Of a stretch of 64,000 nucleotides of DNA, positions 8,426-16,147 are shown in pieces. Position numbers and translations under genes: made by a program. The notes under the pieces are model-generated. The model was not told the origin of the DNA and searched no databases. It saw only the letters and a list, made by a program, of their open reading frames with translations. Positions within the stretch are counted from its first letter, which is position 1. The number at the start of each line of letters is the position of its first letter. Where the stretch lies: NCBI RefSeq assembly GCF_900093605.1, contig NZ_FLYE01000012.1, forward strand, positions 1 through 64,000, read 5' to 3'. The stretch is from Candidatus Terasakiella magnetica. Lineage in GTDB: Bacteria; Pseudomonadota; Alphaproteobacteria; Rhodospirillales; Terasakiellaceae.

Positions 8426-10926
8426 GTGGATGGTCACAAAGCTGGCGTTTGGCACGCCGTGAATTAAGAGGCGGCACCAAAGGCTTTCGCATCTTTCTTG
8501 CCTGCCTGATTTTAGGGGTTACCACCATTGCGGCGGTTTCATCCCTTAATGAATCCATCTCTCATGGCTTGGCCCGTGATGGTCGGGCCTTGCTCGGCGG
8601 TGATCTGGATTTACGCCTGTCTGGTCGCACCATAACGGATGAGCAACAAAAATACTTACAGGCCCATGGGCAGCTTTCCCATGTCAGTGAAATGCGCGCC
8701 ATGGCCCAAAATGGTGAGCAGCGCCTGCTTGTTGAATTAAAATCCGTTGATGATTTTTACCCCCTTGTGGGCAACCTCACAAGCCAGCCACCTCTTTCTA
8801 TCAAACAGTCTTTGAGCGAAAATTCAGCCCTTGTTGAAAAACTCGCACTGGATCGTTTAGGGGTTAAAGTCGGTGATGAAATCACCCTTGGACAAGCACG
8901 TGTTACAATTTCGGGCCTGATTACCAAAGAGCCAGATCGCATTGCCTCGGTGATAAATTTCGGCCCGCGCATGATGATTTCCCAAAAAACTTTGGAAAAT
9001 ACGCAGCTGTTAAAACCGGGAAGTGTGGTGCGCCATCACTATCGCCTGCAGTATAATGACATAAGCAATTCTAATAATTTTATTGATAATCTTAAGGAAA
9101 AATTTCCACAAGCTGGATGGCGCGTGCGCACACCAGACAATGCCGCCCCCGGTGTGGAGAACTTCATTGACCGCCTATCCCTCTTTCTCAGCTTCGTTGG
9201 ATTCACCACCTTATTGATCGGCGGGGTCGGGGTGAGCTCGGGCGTGCGCGATTATCTCGATGGCAAGATCGCCACCATTGCCACCTTTAAAAGTTTAGGG
9301 GCAACCAACAAGATTGTCTTTCAAACTTATCTAATCCAGATCCTGCTTCTCAGCCTGATCGGCATTGCAGTTGGTCTTATTCTTGGGGCCTCTATCCCTT
9401 ATGTTTCCTCAATTGTGGGCTCCAGCTTCTTCCCTGTACAGCCAGAGGCCGCACTTTATTTACCACAACTTCTTACCGCAGCTGCCTTTGGTTTCCTCAT
9501 CGTCCTTACCTTTGCCTTTTGGCCTTTAGGGCGTACACAAAGCGTTTCTGCCAGTGCGTTGTTTCGCGATAAAAGCACACCGATTACGGCCCCACCAGCC
9601 CCTGTTTATCGCAATTTATCTTACCTTTTTTCATTCTTATTAATTATTCTTACCCTAAGCACCGCACATCGCCTTGATTTTGCTGTTATCTTTGTTGTTG
9701 TCGCTGCACTCGTTCTTGCCACCCTAAAAGGTGCGGGCATATTGACCATGCGTCTTGCCAAGAAGGCCCCGCATTTTAAACAGACGGGTCTTCGCCTTGC
9801 TATTACGGCACTTCATCGCCCGGGTACAACGGCCCCATCTGTTATCCTGTCCCTTGGGCTTGGCTTATCGGTTTTGGTGGCAGTCACCCTGATTGATCAG
9901 AATTTGCGCGGACAGATTAATGACAACCTCCCTAAAGAAGCCCCGGCTTTTTTCTTTATTGATATCCAAAATGAGCAAACAGAACAGTTCGACCGCACCT
10001 TGACCTCTCTTAAAGGTACGGGAAATTATAAACGTGTGCCGTCTTTGCGCGGACGCATTACAAAAATCAATGGGGTTGATGTGGATAAGGTGGAGGTTGC
10101 ACCACAATCGCAATGGGCTGTTCGCGGTGATCGCGCACTGACTTACGCCAGCCAACCCTCAGAAGGCTCAAAAATCATCAAAGGCCAATGGTGGGCGGCT
10201 GATTATCGCGGCAAACCGTTAATTTCCCTTGATGCCGGGCTGGCAAAAGGTTTTGGCGTGGATATCGGTAATACGCTCACCGTTAATGTGCTTGGGCGCA
10301 ATGTTACAGCCACGATTACTTCTTTGCGCGAGATAAACTGGCGCTCCATGCGGTTTGATTTTGCCATTATCATGAGCCCGGGCCTGTTAGAACATGCGCC
10401 CCATTCCCATATCGGGGCCATTCATGCTGATGATGGCGCTGTTGAGTCTATTGAGAAATCCCTTGCTCTAGATTTTCCCAATGTGTCCATCATCCGTGTG
10501 AAAGAGGCTTTGCAGTCTGCGCGCAATTTAATGGATGGCATTTCCACCGCCATTGGGTTAGCAGCCAGCCTGACAGTTATGGCAGGCGGGTTTGTTTTGG
10601 CAGGGGCCATGGCCTCGGGCCGCGAACAACGCACTTACGAAGCTATTGTTTTTAAGGTTTTAGGGGCAACGCGTTCGCGCATGTTGCAAGCCTACCTTAT
10701 AGAATATGGCGTTCTTGGCCTTGTCACCGGGCTGATTAGTGCAGGCGTTGGCACCATTGCCTCGTGGGGGGTGATTACATTCTTGATGAAAATGGATTGG
10801 GCCTTTTATCCAAACACAATCGCGCTGACACTTATATTATGTCTTATCCTCACCATTGGAGCCGGATTTATCGGTACATGGCGGGCATTAGGCCAAAAAG
10901 CAGCCCCGCATTTGCGCAATGAATAA
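8422..10926 (+). CDS. ybbP: FtsX-family ABC permease YbbP
   Basis: An 834-residue membrane protein with an N-terminal transmembrane helix, a large periplasmic MacB-PCD-like domain (about residues 40–250), a first FtsX permease domain (about 255–380), a central pair of hydrophobic helices, a second periplasmic domain and a second FtsX domain (about 700–825). GVSSGVRDYLDGKIATIATF and SGREQRTYEAIVFKVLGATR are the paired coupling-helix regions of the two FtsX halves. Length is close to E. coli YbbP. Start and stop overlap and gene order with ybbA and tesA support the assignment. It is probably an envelope lipid or hydrophobic-substrate ATPase complex; the exact cargo is not established. Confidence 0.92.
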   Translation: MSGWSQSWRLARRELRGGTKGFRIFLACLILGVTTIAAVSSLNESISHGLARDGRALLGGDLDLRLSGRTITDEQQKYLQAHGQLSHVSEMRAMAQNGEQRLLVELKSVDDFYPLVGNLTSQPPLSIKQSLSENSALVEKLALDRLGVKVGDEITLGQARVTISGLITKEPDRIASVINFGPRMMISQKTLENTQLLKPGSVVRHHYRLQYNDISNSNNFIDNLKEKFPQAGWRVRTPDNAAPGVENFIDRLSLFLSFVGFTTLLIGGVGVSSGVRDYLDGKIATIATFKSLGATNKIVFQTYLIQILLLSLIGIAVGLILGASIPYVSSIVGSSFFPVQPEAALYLPQLLTAAAFGFLIVLTFAFWPLGRTQSVSASALFRDKSTPITAPPAPVYRNLSYLFSFLLIILTLSTAHRLDFAVIFVVVAALVLATLKGAGILTMRLAKKAPHFKQTGLRLAITALHRPGTTAPSVILSLGLGLSVLVAVTLIDQNLRGQINDNLPKEAPAFFFIDIQNEQTEQFDRTLTSLKGTGNYKRVPSLRGRITKINGVDVDKVEVAPQSQWAVRGDRALTYASQPSEGSKIIKGQWWAADYRGKPLISLDAGLAKGFGVDIGNTLTVNVLGRNVTATITSLREINWRSMRFDFAIIMSPGLLEHAPHSHIGAIHADDGAVESIEKSLALDFPNVSIIRVKEALQSARNLMDGISTAIGLAASLTVMAGGFVLAGAMASGREQRTYEAIVFKVLGATRSRMLQAYLIEYGVLGLVTGLISAGVGTIASWGVITFLMKMDWAFYPNTIALTLILCLILTIGAGFIGTWRALGQKAAPHLRNE

Positions 10927-10956
10927 CTTCTCACAATATTGTCATTCCAGTTTCCC

Positions 10957-10984
10957 TTGCAAACTGCGAATTTCATGACATATT
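10957..10984 (+). promoter_or_regulatory. Candidate sigma-70-type promoter for the BI-1 gene
   Basis: TTGCAA (10957–10962) and CATATT (10979–10984) are separated by 16 bp, about 50 bp before the ATG of the Bax-inhibitor-1 gene. The boxes match consensus only in part, so this is a weak prediction. Confidence 0.3.
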
Positions 10985-11033
10985 AAGAGTCAAACAATTT
11001 CATTGAGTTTTAACAGCTCCTAAGAGGATAGAA

Positions 11034-11750
11034 ATGCAATTCGGTAATAACCGTCAAACCATGTCACATTCTGAGGCACGCGTTGCACAGTATGATGTGG
11101 GCCTTCGCAAATATATGCTGGGTGTTTACAACTATATGGCTGCTGCCTTGGCGCTTACAGGCATCGTCGCCATGTTGGCTTCAAGCTCTGCCACTGTGAT
11201 GCAGACCATTCATGGCACACCCTTGAAATGGGTTGTCATGCTGGCGCCACTGGGTTTTGTTTTCTACTTCAGTGCACGTATTCATAAAATGTCTACATCT
11301 GCCGCGCAAATTTGCTTTTGGGCATTTTCCGGCCTGATGGGCTTGTCCCTATCTTACATCCTGCTGGCTTATACTGGCACAAGCGTGGCCCGTACTTTCT
11401 TTGTAACAGCCATCGCCTTTGGTTCACTCAGCCTTTATGGCTATACAACAAAACGTGACCTTTCTGGCATGGGTTCTTTCTTGATCATGGGTGTTGTTGG
11501 CCTGATCATTGGCGGGATCGTCAATATCTTCCTGCAAAGCACAATGATGCACTTCATCATTTCCGGCGTTGGTGTGTTGTTGTTTGCCGGTCTGACAGCG
11601 TATGACACACAGCAGATCAAAGACACATATCATGAGCTTGATAGCTCTGATGTAGCTGGCAAAAAAGCCATCATGGGTGCCTTGATGCTCTATCTCGATT
11701 TCATCAACATGTTCCAGTTCTTGCTGGCCTTCATGGGTGAGCGCGACTAG
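11034..11750 (+). CDS. Bax inhibitor-1 / YccA-family membrane protein
   Basis: A 238-residue integral membrane protein with seven hydrophobic segments after a short polar N-terminus. The family pattern is visible in GVYNYMAAALALTGIVA, GLTAYDTQQIKD near the sixth helix, and the C-terminal LYLDFINMFQFLLAFMGERD with its buried aspartates, which in homologues form a pH-sensitive di-Asp pair controlling a Ca2+ leak. A good AGGA ribosome site stands 6 nt before the ATG. It appears monocistronic, closed by the strong terminator immediately downstream. Confidence 0.93.
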   Translation: MQFGNNRQTMSHSEARVAQYDVGLRKYMLGVYNYMAAALALTGIVAMLASSSATVMQTIHGTPLKWVVMLAPLGFVFYFSARIHKMSTSAAQICFWAFSGLMGLSLSYILLAYTGTSVARTFFVTAIAFGSLSLYGYTTKRDLSGMGSFLIMGVVGLIIGGIVNIFLQSTMMHFIISGVGVLLFAGLTAYDTQQIKDTYHELDSSDVAGKKAIMGALMLYLDFINMFQFLLAFMGERD

Positions 11751-11770
11751 AAATACGCCCCTTAAAATAT

Positions 11771-11816
11771 AAAAAAGCCCGGTTCTGATATTTTACAAGA
11801 GCCGGGCTTTTTTTAT
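11771..11816. terminator. Bidirectional intrinsic terminator
   Basis: AAAAAAGCCCGG (11771–11782) and CCGGGCTTTTTT (11802–11813) form a perfect stem with A and T tracts on both sides, so it serves the convergent BI-1 and 2-hydroxyacid dehydrogenase genes. The dehydrogenase stop codon (11813–11815) lies inside the T tract. Confidence 0.92.
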
Positions 11817-12766
11817 GGCTTCACCACATTGGGTGGGCTTTCCCCTTTAAAGAAACTTTCCAGATTATCAATTGCCATAAAGCCCATGGCGTTGCGCGTC
11901 TCAATGGTCGCGCTGCCCAGGTGAGGCAACAAGAATGTATTATCAAGGGCTCGATAACCTGCATGGAGGTTGGGCTCCCCTTCGAACACATCAAGGCCTG
12001 CGGCAAACAGCCTCTTTGATTTTAAAGCCTCAATCAATGCCTCATCCTCAATCACACCACCGCGTGCGGTATTAATCACCACGGCGCCTTGGGGTAAAAG
12101 CTCGATGCGCTCTTTACTAAGAAAGCCCTTTGTCTCAGGCGTAAGTGGGCAATGCAGGCTTAAGACATCACTATTAGACAGCAGACTTTCAGCCGTTTCA
12201 TGATATGTCGCGTCAAACTCAACAGGGCGGCGGTTGTGATAATGCACCTCCATACCAAAGGCTTTGGCCCGATTGGCCACAGCTTGACCGATACGGCCCA
12301 TGCCTAAAATGCCAAGGCGCTTTCCTTGCAGGCCTGTCCCCATTAATTGGGTCGGGTTCCAGCCTTGCCATTTATTTTCCCTAATCAGTCTTTCGCCTTC
12401 AAAGGCCCTGCGTGTCGCCCCCAATATTAAAAGCAGGGCGATATCGGCTGTGGCATCGGTTAAAACACCCGGTGTGTTGGTCACGGTGATGCCGCGCGCC
12501 ATTGCGGCTTTAATATCAATATGTTCATAGCCAACCGAGAATGTAGAAATGATGCGAATACGTTCTGGTAATTTTTCAATCAAATCGGCACCGATTTGAT
12601 CGCACGGGCTACATAAAATACCATCTACATCATGTGATTGTTGAATTAACCTTTCTGAATTGTCCGGAAAGTCGCCTCCTTGCAAATTAGTTGCAAATGT
12701 ATCTATGAGACGTTTCTCTACTTCATCGGGTAATTTACGTGTCACGAGAATGCGCTGTTTTGGCAT
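11813..12766 (-). CDS. D-isomer-specific 2-hydroxyacid dehydrogenase (glyoxylate/hydroxypyruvate reductase-like)
   Basis: A 317-residue NAD(P)H-dependent oxidoreductase. The Rossmann motif GILGMGRIGQAVA is followed by HNRRP, which suggests NADPH preference. The catalytic Arg (NTARGGVIE), Glu (FEGEPN) and His (LLPHLGSAT) are all present. The N-terminal LITRKLP-like start and ISTFSVGYEHIDI are typical of the GyaR/GhrB branch, so glyoxylate or hydroxypyruvate is the likely substrate. It is a single gene ending in the shared terminator. Confidence 0.9.
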   Translation of the reverse strand: MPKQRILVTRKLPDEVEKRLIDTFATNLQGGDFPDNSERLIQQSHDVDGILCSPCDQIGADLIEKLPERIRIISTFSVGYEHIDIKAAMARGITVTNTPGVLTDATADIALLLILGATRRAFEGERLIRENKWQGWNPTQLMGTGLQGKRLGILGMGRIGQAVANRAKAFGMEVHYHNRRPVEFDATYHETAESLLSNSDVLSLHCPLTPETKGFLSKERIELLPQGAVVINTARGGVIEDEALIEALKSKRLFAAGLDVFEGEPNLHAGYRALDNTFLLPHLGSATIETRNAMGFMAIDNLESFFKGESPPNVVKP

Positions 12767-12810
12767 TTTAACTCCCCTGTCTTCATCCTTACTTTTGTGA
12801 AGACTAACAT

Positions 12811-12845
12811 AAAAAAACGCCGTTCCGAAAACAGAACGGCGTTAA
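12811..12845 (-). terminator. Intrinsic terminator of the J-domain gene
   Basis: AACGCCGTTC (12816–12825) pairs perfectly with GAACGGCGTT (12834–12843). On the minus strand the hairpin is followed by a run of seven T, so it ends transcription of the gene at 12872–13699. Confidence 0.9.
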
Positions 12846-12849
12846 ATAT

Positions 12850-12870
12850 TTATCCACAGGCTGTGGATAA
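12850..12870. promoter_or_regulatory. Perfect palindrome of two inverted consensus DnaA boxes
   Basis: TTATCCACA (12850–12858) and its exact complement TGTGGATAA (12862–12870) are separated by 3 bp and extend into a 21-bp palindrome with 10-bp arms. Each half matches the DnaA box consensus TTATNCACA without mismatch. It lies 1 bp beyond the stop codon of the J-domain gene and ahead of its terminator. DnaA binding is inferred from the consensus. Confidence 0.5.
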
Positions 12871-12871
12871 C

Positions 12872-13699
12872 CTAGCTTGCATAGCGTAGAATTTCCATGG
12901 CTTGGTTCAATTGGCTCATGCGTTCATGGCTACCATACTTCCCGTCTGGGTGGTGAATGGTGGCTAACATACGAAAGCGCGCCCGCAGTTCTGAGCGATC
13001 GGGATAGGTCTTTGGCGGAAAGCCAAGGATATGAAGCGCATCCCCACGGTCTTGAACGCCGTTGCTCAGCGGTTCAAATGACAGAACCGAAACAATTGCC
13101 TTTAAGCGTTCCAATTCCTCAGTTGTTTCGGGTAGTTGATGATTTTTCTTTTCCTGTTCAGCGGCCTCGATAGCTTCTTTTCGCAGGCGTTCTGCCTCAA
13201 GCTGCTGCTGGGCCAAGCTCTCTTGCGTGTCGATACGCACACAGGCCTCACCACGCTCCATATACAAGGAAAGATTGAGTGCCTTGCGGATATGTAACAC
13301 TTCAAACCCCGGGGCCATGCGCACTTGCAAACGGGGTTTGCGTCGCCAAGGCCGCCCTTTACTGGGGCCCGATTTAAGAATGACTGTTTCGCGGTCTTGT
13401 GGCTCTGGATCACCCGGATCTGTAAAATTATATATGTCAGCATCACTGACCATCAACAAGACGGAACGAGCTAGGTCAGCAACATTGACTTTCTTCTGAT
13501 CAGCCAATGCACTGACCTGATCACGGAACTCACTGGAGCAGGGAATGGTATATGAGTGTTTTAAGTTGGATGACTTTGGTTTCGCTTTCGCCATTTTCAC
13601 ATCACCATTTTGTTCTTTATCAGTCCCCTCACTAACTGATGCTGATGAGACTGACGAATTTGATGCCGCTTGCTGGGCATGCATAGAACTGTCTAACAC
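12872..13699 (-). CDS. J-domain protein with an N-terminal ribbon-helix-helix-like segment
   Basis: A 275-residue soluble protein. The last 55 residues form a DnaJ-type J domain with the HPD tripeptide (TIHHPDGKYG) and helix III MSQLNQAMEILR, and the protein ends there, without a Gly/Phe or zinc-finger region. Upstream lies a charged coiled coil (AQQQLEAERLRKEAIEAAEQ), and near residues 45–75 a short stretch HSYTIPCSSEFRDQVSALAD that recalls ribbon-helix-helix proteins. It would recruit DnaK to some client. The frame opens with GTG at 13699 (AGG about 9 nt upstream); ATG 13684 is the alternative. The client is unknown. Confidence 0.8.
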   Translation of the reverse strand: MLDSSMHAQQAASNSSVSSASVSEGTDKEQNGDVKMAKAKPKSSNLKHSYTIPCSSEFRDQVSALADQKKVNVADLARSVLLMVSDADIYNFTDPGDPEPQDRETVILKSGPSKGRPWRRKPRLQVRMAPGFEVLHIRKALNLSLYMERGEACVRIDTQESLAQQQLEAERLRKEAIEAAEQEKKNHQLPETTEELERLKAIVSVLSFEPLSNGVQDRGDALHILGFPPKTYPDRSELRARFRMLATIHHPDGKYGSHERMSQLNQAMEILRYAS

Positions 13700-14141
13700 G
13701 TTTCTTGCCTATTTATTATTATGCAGGGATTACCCCTAACAGATCAACTACGAATGTTGTTATAAATCCTATTACGGCTTAGAACAAGGAAAACCCTTGG
13801 TTTTCTGCCATTTTAGGAGCTTGTTACATCCTACAGTATCTTGGTAAAAAAAGTGTTACCTACATGTGCAGACAATTTTTAGCCCCTTTTTAACTCTCTG
13901 GATTCACATGCAGTTATAAATATGAACAGCAGGTTTTTGCTCTAAGAAATAAGGTGCTTTTGGTGGGATGACACCAATAAACAGCCATCCTAGTCTTGTG
14001 TGTAAATCTGTGAATAATATATATAATGCATTGAAATAAATGATTAATATTATACATCTATATCACAGAATATACATATTTCAGAACGTACCGCACCCGA
14101 AACTTAGATAAAATTTTATCTATTCTAAAAAGCAGCTTAAC
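13700..14141. other. AT-rich non-coding stretch
   Basis: About 440 bp between the J-domain gene start and the terminator of the next small gene. I find no credible open frame, tRNA or repeat in it. It holds the promoter region of the J-domain gene on the minus strand. The composition is strikingly AT-rich from about 13985 to 14130. Confidence 0.5.
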
Positions 14142-14180
14142 AAAAATAAAAAAGCCCAGAACATTAATGCTCTAGGCTTG
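14142..14180 (-). terminator. Intrinsic terminator of the 58-residue protein gene
   Basis: AAGCCCAGA (14152–14160) pairs with TCTAGGCTT (14171–14179) with one mismatch; on the minus strand a run of six T follows. It sits 28 bp past the stop of the small gene. Confidence 0.8.
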
Positions 14181-14207
14181 GCTACTCTTTTCAAACTTAA
14201 ACAGGTC

Positions 14208-14384
14208 TTAGGCGACGTTTTTGCGGGCCAGTAACATCACATTTGAAACAACTTCATCAATTTCTGTGCATTGATGTCTGCAGGCATGAAGTAAATCATT
14301 CGGGTCCGTTTTAGGACATTCATCACAATGAAGCTTTATCGCCTCAATCAATTCTTGTTCCACTTGGATATTACTCATATTCAT
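14208..14384 (-). CDS. Small Cys-rich protein (58 residues), uncharacterised
   Basis: A short frame on the minus strand encoding 58 residues that begin MNMSNIQVEQELIEAIKLH and end LLARKNVA. Four cysteines form a CDEC pair and a CRHQC pair 12 residues apart, flanked by amphipathic helices and several His residues, which suggests a metal site or a disulfide hairpin. GGGAAGGG lies about 9 nt before the ATG, and its own terminator lies downstream, so I believe it is a real gene. It is divergent from the tandem-receiver gene. I do not recognise a family. Confidence 0.7.
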   Translation of the reverse strand: MNMSNIQVEQELIEAIKLHCDECPKTDPNDLLHACRHQCTEIDEVVSNVMLLARKNVA

Positions 14385-14489
14385 CGCGAATCACCCTTCC
14401 CTTTTATAAACATATATTAATAAATTCTTAATTTTGCGACATCCTCCATATGGGTGATATATAGGGACTTAAGCACTAGACCCTATTGG

Positions 14490-14518
14490 TTGACAATCAC
14501 AAATCCTTTATATACCTA
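14490..14518 (+). promoter_or_regulatory. Candidate promoter for the tandem-receiver gene
   Basis: A perfect -35 hexamer TTGACA (14490–14495) is followed after 17 bp by a weak -10 TACCTA (14513–14518), 45 bp before the ATG. The surrounding DNA is AT-rich. Confidence 0.4.
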
Positions 14519-14562
14519 TAGAACTAGGCGTAATTAGAATTAATAAAATCTTGTAATAAATT

Positions 14563-15357
14563 ATGAATAGATCAGATCATCTTATCTATCTTGCCGATGA
14601 CAGTGAAACTGTACGCAAGATGGTTTCTTATGTACTTGGAAAAGTCGGCTATCAGGTCAAATGCTTTAATGATGGCCAAGAGTTGCTTGATGACCTTTAT
14701 GGCCTGCAAGATGATGCTTTACCCTCTGTCATCATCCTTGATTATAATATGCCCAACGTGGACGGGTTTCAGGCCTGCTATCAGATCAAGAGCAATATGG
14801 CGCGCCTAAAAGCACCGATTATCTTTTTCACCTCCATGGCCAATACTGAAGACAGTGCCATGGAAGCTGGCGCTGATGAGTTTATCGTCAAGCCGTTTCA
14901 GCCCAATTCACTGATCGAGCGCATTGATTACTGGGCCAAAGAAGATACCCATTGGGCCTTAAATGAAAATGAAAATCAAAAGGGTGATAATCCCCTGATC
15001 ATGATTGCTGATGATAGTGAACATTTTCGCAAGATGGTGAGCCTTATCTTACAAAATGCTGGCTTTCACGTTGAGGCCTATGAAGATGGATTTGATCTAA
15101 TCTGCAATCTTGAGGGTAAAGAGCCTAAAGTGATCGTCTTGGATATGGAAATGCCTAAACTAAATGGTCTGGATACCTGTAAGAAAATTCGCTTGGAATG
15201 GGAGCAACTCAACTGCCCGATTTTGTTTTTCACGTCCCAAGCCTCGAGCGAGACCATTCGCAATATTCGTGAGATCGGTGGTAATGATTATGTCAATAAA
15301 TCCCTGCCCCCAGATGTTTTGGCAGAAAGGGTGCACCATTGGATGAAAAGCTGCTGA
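14563..15357 (+). CDS. Tandem-receiver response regulator (REC-REC, no output domain)
   Basis: A 264-residue protein made of two CheY-like receiver domains. REC1 (about 6–128) has the acidic pair D12-D13, phospho-acceptor D60 (VIILDYNMP), switch Thr in FFTSMAN and Lys in IVKPF. REC2 (about 143–263) has its acidic pair in IADDSEHFRKMV, acceptor D194 (VIVLDMEMP), FFTSQAS and Lys in VNKSLP, where the usual Pro after Lys is Ser. With no DNA-binding or enzymatic output it probably works by protein contact, like FrzZ-type proteins. The ribosome site before the ATG is poor. No histidine kinase lies nearby. Confidence 0.9.
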   Translation: MNRSDHLIYLADDSETVRKMVSYVLGKVGYQVKCFNDGQELLDDLYGLQDDALPSVIILDYNMPNVDGFQACYQIKSNMARLKAPIIFFTSMANTEDSAMEAGADEFIVKPFQPNSLIERIDYWAKEDTHWALNENENQKGDNPLIMIADDSEHFRKMVSLILQNAGFHVEAYEDGFDLICNLEGKEPKVIVLDMEMPKLNGLDTCKKIRLEWEQLNCPILFFTSQASSETIRNIREIGGNDYVNKSLPPDVLAERVHHWMKSC

Positions 15358-15371
15358 ATAATTAAGAGTAA

Positions 15372-15575
15372 TTATTTCACCTGCAAAGCCATTGCTGTGC
15401 TTAACATTGTTGCCTCATCACAATCGCCATATAGATCTTCGGCAAAAAGACGAATATGAGTATGACGCTCTTGCCAGTTTTCCAGACCTTCATGGTCTTG
15501 AGCCATTTTAATCAGCTCATGCCCGATTTGGCTAATCAGCTTTAATGAGGTGGTTTCACATTGCATATTGTTCAT
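15372..15575 (-). CDS. Small helical protein (67 residues), uncharacterised
   Basis: A 67-residue acidic, helix-rich protein (MNNMQCETTSLKLISQIGHE, later LFAEDLYGDCDEATMLSTAM) placed between the two receiver genes. AAGGGAGA stands about 9 nt upstream of ATG 15575; a GTG directly before it (15578) is in frame but less well spaced. It is convergent with the tandem-receiver gene and downstream of the hemerythrin/pseudo-receiver pair on the same strand. I do not recognise a family. Size and setting suggest a small adaptor; this is inference. Confidence 0.6.
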   Translation of the reverse strand: MNNMQCETTSLKLISQIGHELIKMAQDHEGLENWQERHTHIRLFAEDLYGDCDEATMLSTAMALQVK

Positions 15576-15655
15576 CACTTTGTCTCCCTTACCTCTATAT
15601 AGTACTACATAAAGATAGGAGCGCTGTGATCACCGACACAGTAGGGAAAAAAACA

Positions 15656-16147
15656 TCAGCCTTTGCGACGTTCATTCTCCACACGATAGTTGCGACGGCG
15701 CCGCTCTGGCCCTTTATAGTTTTTACAATCTACAAAGGGGCGCGGGGCCACAATCATGGAACAAATGCGTGAATAAAGCGTATGAGCATTAAAAGGCTTG
15801 GCTAAAAACTCATTCACACCGGAATCACGCGCGGCTGCCACCGTGCTCATATCTGCACGCCCGGTGAGCATAATGATATTTGAATATTGATAAGGTTCAA
15901 AAGCAGCAGCGCGAATACGTTTAACCAAATCAATGGTTGAACCTTGATTTAGCAAATATTCCATGATGACGATGTCAGGATTGTCATGTTTAATAATGCC
16001 CACCGCATCAACTTCGGTAAAAGCCACACGAATGTTTGTGACACCCATGGCTTTGAGCAAAGTTTCGACAAGGTTTGAGCCCCAACGATCTTTTTCAACG
16101 ATCAGAACACTTAAATCTTCAAGGCCGAAATTCTGGAGATCACTCAT
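15656..16147 (-). CDS. Degenerate receiver (pseudo-REC) protein with Glu at the phospho-site
   Basis: A 163-residue single-receiver protein. The fold is complete: LIVEKD for strand 1 and the acidic residues, IIMLTGRAD with the switch Thr, and EFLAKPFNA with the conserved Lys. The acceptor position is Glu63 (PDIVIMEYLLNQ) rather than Asp, so it should not be phosphorylated and may mimic the active state. A basic tail with the KGPERRRRNY pattern, common on alphaproteobacterial stand-alone receivers, ends the protein. Its start overlaps the hemerythrin gene stop (ATGA), so the two are translationally coupled. Output unknown. Confidence 0.88.
   Translation of the reverse strand: MSDLQNFGLEDLSVLIVEKDRWGSNLVETLLKAMGVTNIRVAFTEVDAVGIIKHDNPDIVIMEYLLNQGSTIDLVKRIRAAAFEPYQYSNIIMLTGRADMSTVAAARDSGVNEFLAKPFNAHTLYSRICSMIVAPRPFVDCKNYKGPERRRRNYRVENERRKG

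Noticed and set aside
12850-12870. Chromosome origin (oriC)
   Set aside because: Only two DnaA boxes, no cluster, no adjacent AT-rich unwinding region, and no dnaA/hemE/parAB genes nearby.
15356-15378. Intrinsic terminator between the tandem-receiver and the 67-residue protein gene
   Set aside because: The inverted repeat is made only of A/T pairs and has no GC stem or T-run, so it is too weak to call.
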